Origin: Streptomyces parvus
GTDB taxonomy: Bacteria > Actinomycetota > Actinomycetes > Streptomycetales > Streptomycetaceae
DNA: 64,000 nt
NCBI RefSeq assembly: GCF_032121415.1
Contig: NZ_CP135079.1
Coordinates: forward strand, 5,394,001-5,458,000
Direction of reading: 5' to 3'
Every line of letters begins with the position of its first letter. Position 1 is the first letter of the stretch. Position numbers and translations under genes: made by a program. This document shows positions 59,771 to 64,000 of the stretch, piece by piece. Under the pieces are notes generated by a model, which was given only the letters and a program-made list of their open reading frames with translations, made no database searches and was not told the origin of the DNA.

Positions 59771-62314
59771 ATGGGACGCGGCACACTCCGGATCTACCTG
59801 GGCGCGGCACCGGGCGTCGGCAAGACGTACGCGATGCTCTCCGAGGCGCACCGCCGGGTCGAGCGCGGCACCGACTGCGTGGTGGCCTTCGTGGAGCACC
59901 ACGCCCGGCCGCGCACCGAGGTACTGCTGCACGGCCTGGAGCAGGTCCGCCGCAGCGAGATCAGCTACCGCGGCGCCCACTTCACCGAGATGGACGTCGA
60001 CGCCGTGCTGGAGCGCGCCCCGGCCGTGGCCCTGGTCGACGAGCTGGCCCACACCAACGTCCCCGGCTCCCGCAACGCCAAGCGCTGGCAGGACGTCGAG
60101 GAGCTGCTCAAGGCCGGGATCGACGTCATATCCACGGTCAACATCCAGCACCTGGAATCACTCGGCGACGTCGTCGAGTCGATCACCGGCGTCCGGCAGC
60201 GCGAGACCGTCCCCGACGAGGTGGTCCGCCGGGCCGACCAGATCGAGCTGGTCGACATGTCGCCCCAGGCGCTGCGCCGCCGGATGGCGCACGGCAACAT
60301 CTACCAGCCCGACAAGATGGACGCCGCCCTCTCGAACTACTTCCGCCCCGGCAACCTCACCGCCCTGCGCGAGCTGGCCCTGCTGTGGACCGCCGACCGG
60401 GTCGACGAGTATCTCCAGCAGTACCGGGGCGAGCACAACATCCGCACCACCTGGCAGGCCCGCGAACGCATCGTCGTCGGGCTGACCGGCGGGCCGGAGG
60501 GCCGCACCCTCATCCGCCGCGCCTCCCGGATGGCCGCCAAGGGCTCCGGAAGCGAGATCCTCGCCGTCTACATCGCCCGCAGCGACGGCCTGACCTCCGC
60601 CTCGCCGAAGGAGCTGACCGTCCAGCGGACCCTGGTAGAGGATCTCGGCGGCACCTTCCACCACGTCATCGGCGACGACATACCCGCCGCCCTGCTGGAG
60701 TTCGCCCGCGGCGTCAACGCCACCCAGATCGTGCTGGGCTCCAGCCGCCGCAAGACCTGGCAGTACATCTACGGCCCCGGGGTCGGCGCGACCGTCGCCC
60801 GCGAGTCCGGACCCGACCTCGACGTCCACATCGTCACCCACGAAGAGGTCGCCAAGGGCCGCGGTCTGCCCATCGCCCGCGGCGCCCGGCTCGGCCGCGC
60901 CAGGATCATCTGGGGCTGGCTCGTCGGCGTCGTCGGCCCCGTGCTGCTCGCCGTCGTCCTGCGCACCATGGAGGACGCCCCGGGCCTCGCCAACGACGTC
61001 CTGCTCTTCCTCTTCCTGACGGTGGCCGCCGCCCTGCTCGGCGGGCTGAGACCCGCGCTGGCCTCGGCGGCCGTGGGCTGCCTGCTGCTGAACTACTGGT
61101 TCACCCCGCCGACCCGCACCCTGACCGTCCAGGACCCGGAGAACCTCGTCGCCATCGTGATCTTCTTCGCGGTGGCGGTGGCGGTCTCCTCCGTGGTCGA
61201 CCTCGCGGCCCGGCGCACCCACCAGGCCGCCCGGCTGCGCGCCGAGTCGGAGATCCTCTCCTTCCTCGCCGGCAGTGTGCTGCGCGGCGAGACCGCCCTG
61301 GACGCCCTGCTGGAACGGGTCCGCGAGACCTTCGCCATGGAGTCCGTCGCCCTGCTGGAGCGCAGCAGCGACGTCGAGCCGTGGACCTGCGCCGGATCCG
61401 TCGGACCGGCCCCCGTCGCCCGCCCCGACGACGCCGACGTGGACATGCCGGTCGGCGACAACCTGGCCCTCGCGCTCTCCGGCCGGGTGCTGCCCGCCGA
61501 GGACCGCCGGGTGCTCGGCGCGTTCGCCGCCCAGGCCGCCGTCGTCCTGGACCGCCAGCGCCTGGTCGGGGAGGCCGAGCAGGCCCGCAGGCTCGCCGAG
61601 GGCAACCGGATCAGGACCGCCCTGCTCGCCGCCGTCAGCCACGACCTGCGCACCCCGCTGGCCGCCATCAAGGCCGCCGTCAGCTCGCTGCGCTCCGACG
61701 ACGTCGCCTGGTCCGACGAGGACGAGGCGGAGCTGCTGGAAGCCATCGAGGACGGCGCGGACCGGCTGGACCACCTCGTCGGCAACCTGCTGGACATGTC
61801 GCGCCTCCAGACCGGCACGGTCACGCCCCTGATCCGCGAGATCGACCTCGACGAGGTGGTCCCCATGGCGCTCGGCGGCGTCCCCGAGGGCAGCGTCGAC
61901 CTCGACATCCCCGAGACGCTTCCGATGGTCGCCGTCGACCCCGGGCTCCTGGAGCGGGTCGTCGCCAACGTCGTCGAGAACGCCGTCAAGTACAACCCGG
62001 GCCGGGAGCCCGTCGCCGTGGCCGCCAGCGCACTCGGCGGCCGGGTCGAGCTGCGGGTGGTGGACCGGGGCCGGGGCGTGCCCGACGAGGCCAAGGAACG
62101 CATCTTCGAGCCCTTCCAGCGGTACGGGGACGCGCCGCGCGGCGCCGGAGTGGGGCTCGGCCTCGCCGTCTCCCGGGGCTTCGCCGAGGCCATGGGCGGC
62201 ACGCTGGACGCCGAGGACACCCCGGGCGGCGGGCTGACCATGGTCCTGACCCTCGCCGCGGCGCCGGGCGGGGTCCGGGCAGACCCCGAGCTGCCGGCCC
62301 AGGTCACCTCGTGA
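59771..62314 (+). CDS. kdpD: KdpD, potassium-responsive sensor histidine kinase
   Basis: 847 aa. N-terminal KdpD domain with Walker A GAAPGVGKT (11-19) and the DELAHTNVPGSRN motif; universal-stress-like domain (~240-365), which in other bacteria binds c-di-AMP; four membrane spans (~380-480); GAF-like region; HisKA with AAVSHDLRTPLAAIKAA; and HATPase (NVVENAVKYN, GVGLGLAVSRGFAEAMGG). It phosphorylates KdpE. The kdpFABC transporter genes are not in the window on either side. Confidence 0.93.
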   Translation: MGRGTLRIYLGAAPGVGKTYAMLSEAHRRVERGTDCVVAFVEHHARPRTEVLLHGLEQVRRSEISYRGAHFTEMDVDAVLERAPAVALVDELAHTNVPGSRNAKRWQDVEELLKAGIDVISTVNIQHLESLGDVVESITGVRQRETVPDEVVRRADQIELVDMSPQALRRRMAHGNIYQPDKMDAALSNYFRPGNLTALRELALLWTADRVDEYLQQYRGEHNIRTTWQARERIVVGLTGGPEGRTLIRRASRMAAKGSGSEILAVYIARSDGLTSASPKELTVQRTLVEDLGGTFHHVIGDDIPAALLEFARGVNATQIVLGSSRRKTWQYIYGPGVGATVARESGPDLDVHIVTHEEVAKGRGLPIARGARLGRARIIWGWLVGVVGPVLLAVVLRTMEDAPGLANDVLLFLFLTVAAALLGGLRPALASAAVGCLLLNYWFTPPTRTLTVQDPENLVAIVIFFAVAVAVSSVVDLAARRTHQAARLRAESEILSFLAGSVLRGETALDALLERVRETFAMESVALLERSSDVEPWTCAGSVGPAPVARPDDADVDMPVGDNLALALSGRVLPAEDRRVLGAFAAQAAVVLDRQRLVGEAEQARRLAEGNRIRTALLAAVSHDLRTPLAAIKAAVSSLRSDDVAWSDEDEAELLEAIEDGADRLDHLVGNLLDMSRLQTGTVTPLIREIDLDEVVPMALGGVPEGSVDLDIPETLPMVAVDPGLLERVVANVVENAVKYNPGREPVAVAASALGGRVELRVVDRGRGVPDEAKERIFEPFQRYGDAPRGAGVGLGLAVSRGFAEAMGGTLDAEDTPGGGLTMVLTLAAAPGGVRADPELPAQVTS

Positions 62315-62421
62315 CCCACCCCCGGGCGCACCCCGCCCGCCCCGACGTGTTCCCCACCCCCTCCTCGTACAGCCCGTTCAGCCCGTACAGCCCGTTCAGC
62401 AGAAAGGCAGGTCCGCGATGA
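62311..62421 (+). CDS. Candidate small ORF bridging kdpD and kdpE, 36 aa
   Basis: GTG 62311 overlaps the kdpD stop by four bases (GTGA), and its TGA 62419-62421 overlaps the kdpE ATG by four bases (ATGA). In between, the frame is open with almost every third codon base G or C until the kdpE ribosome site. The product starts VTHPRAHPARPDVF and contains YSPFSPYSPF. No RBS of its own is needed if it is translationally coupled. It could also be just a re-initiation relay without a functional peptide. Confidence 0.4.
   Translation: MTHPRAHPARPDVFPTPSSYSPFSPYSPFSRKAGPR
62371..62397 (+). repeat. Three tandem 9-bp units between kdpD and kdpE
   Basis: AGCCCGTTC, AGCCCGTAC, AGCCCGTTC in direct succession, encoding Ser-Pro-Phe/Tyr in the candidate small ORF. 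Confidence 0.6.
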
Positions 62422-63113
62422 CCAGGGTGCTTGTGGTCGACGACGAGCCGCAGATCGTCCGCGCCCTCGTGATCAACCTGAAGGCCCGCCAGTACGAGGT
62501 CGACGCCGCGCCCGACGGGGCGACCGCCCTCCAGCTCGCCGCCGCCCGCCACCCCGACGTCGTCCTCCTCGACCTCGGGCTGCCCGACATGGACGGGGTC
62601 GAGGTGATCAGGGGACTGCGCGGCTGGACCCGGGTCCCCATCCTCGTCCTCTCCGCGCGCCAGACCTCCGACGAGAAGGTGGAGGCGCTGGACGCCGGGG
62701 CCGACGACTACGTCACCAAACCGTTCGGCATGGACGAGCTGCTGGCCCGGCTGCGCGCCTCCGTACGCCGGGCGGAACCGGTCGGCCAGGAGGGCGGCAC
62801 CGAGGACGTCGCCCTCGTCGAGACCGCCGGATTCACCGTCGACCTGGCGGCGAAGAAGGTGCACCGGGCCGGCCGCGACGTACGCCTCACCCCCACCGAA
62901 TGGCACCTGCTGGAGGTCCTCGTCCGCAACGCCGGCCGCCTGGTCAGCCAGAAACAGCTCCTCCAGGAGGTCTGGGGTCCCTCCTACGGCACCGAGACCA
63001 ACTATCTGCGCGTCTACATGGCCCAGCTGCGCCGCAAGCTGGAGGCGGACCCCTCGCACCCCCGTCACTTCGTCACCGAACCGGGCATGGGGTACCGGTT
63101 CGAGCGCGACTGA
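62418..63113 (+). CDS. kdpE: KdpE, response regulator
   Basis: 231 aa OmpR/PhoB-type regulator. Receiver: VVDDEP, phospho-Asp in VVLLDLGLPDMDG (~52), Lys in YVTKPFGMDE. DNA-binding winged helix: LTPTEWHLLEVLVRNAGRLV, RVYMAQLRRKLEADP. AGAAAGGCAGG provides the ribosome site before ATG 62418. Its typical targets, kdpFABC, must be elsewhere. Terminated by the hairpin at 63149-63175. Confidence 0.93.
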   Translation: MTRVLVVDDEPQIVRALVINLKARQYEVDAAPDGATALQLAAARHPDVVLLDLGLPDMDGVEVIRGLRGWTRVPILVLSARQTSDEKVEALDAGADDYVTKPFGMDELLARLRASVRRAEPVGQEGGTEDVALVETAGFTVDLAAKKVHRAGRDVRLTPTEWHLLEVLVRNAGRLVSQKQLLQEVWGPSYGTETNYLRVYMAQLRRKLEADPSHPRHFVTEPGMGYRFERD

Positions 63114-63148
63114 TCCCGCACCGGCTCACCCTTTCGAGTGATCATCGC

Positions 63149-63175
63149 GGGCCTGCATGTACCGCCCGCAGGCCC
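63149..63175 (+). terminator. Terminator after kdpE
   Basis: GGGCCTGC (63149-63156) / GCAGGCCC (63168-63175), perfect 8-bp stem; it overlaps the promoter region of the next gene. Confidence 0.6.
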
Positions 63176-63189
63176 GGTACCCTTCGGGT

Positions 63190-63615
63190 ATGAGTGCTGT
63201 TCCCCGATCCGAGAAAGCCGGGAAGGCCGGGAAGGCGGCGAAGCCTTCCGGGCGCTTCCGCCGCATGCTCGACCGGCTCTCCAGTTCCCAGGAGGACCTG
63301 GAGTCCCAGGAGCTGCGGGAGGACGCGCAGGCCACCGGGTGCACCCGGATCTCCGAGTGCTCCGACCGGCAGATCGTGAAGGTGGCTGGTACGTTGCGGA
63401 CCGTCACCCTCCGCCCGCGGGCCGGAGTGCCCGCCCTGGAGGCGGAGCTCTTCGACGGCACCGAGCCGCTGGACGTGGTCTGGCTCGGCCGTCGTTCCAT
63501 CGTCGGTATAGAGCCCGGCCGCAGGATCATCGCCTCGGGACGGGTCGCCATGAGCCACGGCCGCCGGGTGCTGTTCAACCCCACATACGAACTCCGACCG
63601 CTCGGCAAGGAGTAG
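63190..63615 (+). CDS. OB-fold nucleic acid-binding domain protein
   Basis: 141 aa from ATG 63190. A ~45-residue basic, helical N-terminus (GKAGKAAKPSGRFRRML) precedes an OB-fold (VKVAGTLRTVTLRPRAGVPALEAELFDG, IVGIEPGRRIIASGRVAM, in parts). Similar actinobacterial proteins are annotated as single-strand nucleic acid binding. TACCCT (63178-63183) lies seven bases before the ATG, so a leaderless mRNA is likely; TACCC/GGGTA forms a small dyad over it. The next gene starts three bases after the stop. Confidence 0.85.
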   Translation: MSAVPRSEKAGKAGKAAKPSGRFRRMLDRLSSSQEDLESQELREDAQATGCTRISECSDRQIVKVAGTLRTVTLRPRAGVPALEAELFDGTEPLDVVWLGRRSIVGIEPGRRIIASGRVAMSHGRRVLFNPTYELRPLGKE

Positions 63616-63618
63616 CCG

Positions 63619-64000
63619 GTGACGTCTCTCGACAAGCCGACGTCCGACACGGACCAGCCCCACAGCACCGACCCGCAACACACCGGCGGGAGGCACGCCG
63701 CCCTGCAGGACGCGGAGTCGAAGGCGGTCACCGAGGCCGCCCTCTTCGAGGCCTTCGGCGGGGTGCGCGGCATGGTGGAGACAGTCCTCCCCGGGCTGCT
63801 CTTCGTCACGATCTTCACCATCAACAAGAACCTGCAGATCTCGGCCGTCGCGGCCCTGGCCGTGTCCCTGGCCCTCGTCGCCGTCCGGCTGATCCGCCGC
63901 GACACCGTCAAGCACGCCTTCAGCGGCGTCTTCGGGGTGGCCTTCGGTGTCGTCTTCGCGATGATGACGGGCAACGCCAAGGACTTCTATCTGCCGGGCA
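63619..64000 (+). CDS. DUF3159 membrane protein, 5' part
   Basis: 127 codons visible from GTG 63619; the gene runs off the right edge. After a hydrophilic ~40-residue N-terminus, the DUF3159 core begins (AALFEAFGGVRGMVETVLPG), with membrane spans at ~52-70 and ~75-93 and another starting near ~105. Function unknown; the family is usually next to potassium-transport or OB-fold genes in actinobacteria. AAGGAG lies just upstream. Confidence 0.85.
   Translation, partial: MTSLDKPTSDTDQPHSTDPQHTGGRHAALQDAESKAVTEAALFEAFGGVRGMVETVLPGLLFVTIFTINKNLQISAVAALAVSLALVAVRLIRRDTVKHAFSGVFGVAFGVVFAMMTGNAKDFYLPG

Overview
The window is high-GC chromosomal DNA of a Streptomyces. Nearly every codon ends in G or C, GTG/TTG starts are common, and several genes are actinomycete- or Streptomyces-specific: whiH, the principal sigma factor hrdB with its Lys/Ala-rich N-terminal extension, sepH, cutRS, and DUF3093/3710/4192/4193/3159 proteins. 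The gene order matches what I remember of the S. coelicolor core chromosome around hrdB; that is recollection, not a search. I saw no tRNA, rRNA, CRISPR array, transposase, phage gene or base-composition island.

Layout. 1-7.9 kb: end of a histidine phosphatase gene, an ADP-ribosylglycohydrolase, a DUF4173 membrane protein, RNase HII, two unknown genes and a RecQ helicase fused to a ComF-like phosphoribosyltransferase. 8-15.1 kb: DUF4192, an NrtR-like NUDIX regulator, a fused ABC protein, whiH and hrdB. 15.2-24.9 kb: trypsin-like protease, DUF7455, parE, a DUF485/acetate-type symporter pair facing a CitAB/DcuSR-like two-component system, and a LacI regulator. 24.9-34.2 kb: divergent citrate synthases (one fused to a helix-turn-helix), a CobW GTPase, parC and an M16 peptidase pair. 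34.2-40 kb: a c-di-AMP (ydaO-type) riboswitch with an M23 cell-wall peptidase, a GntR regulator, ptsH and a large GNAT/acyl-CoA-synthetase-like protein acetyltransferase. 40-52 kb: DUF5998, a phosphodiesterase, thymidine kinase, VOC protein, sulfurtransferase, sepH, a membrane protein with Thr-Gln repeats, a lactone oxidase, an MFS transporter, ferrochelatase and an inositol-monophosphatase-like enzyme. 52-64 kb: cutRS, DUF4193 behind a structured intergenic region, a thioesterase-dut-DUF3710 run, an orphan ABC ATPase, kdpDE with a candidate 36-aa coupling ORF, and an OB-fold/DUF3159 pair cut by the window end.

How it fits together. This is housekeeping and developmental core sequence: transcription (hrdB), decatenation (parE/parC), septation (sepH, whiH), carbon and acetate metabolism (symporter, citrate synthases, HPr, acetyltransferase), and envelope or ion signalling (c-di-AMP riboswitch, KdpDE, CutRS). 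Most convergent gene pairs are separated by long, near-perfect GC-rich hairpins. The less ordinary items are a palindrome of two DnaA-box sequences between recQ and its divergent neighbour, a probable AUU-initiated gene after rnhB, the HTH-citrate synthase with a nearby operator-like array, the small ORF bridging kdpD and kdpE, and the multi-element region before the DUF4193 gene.
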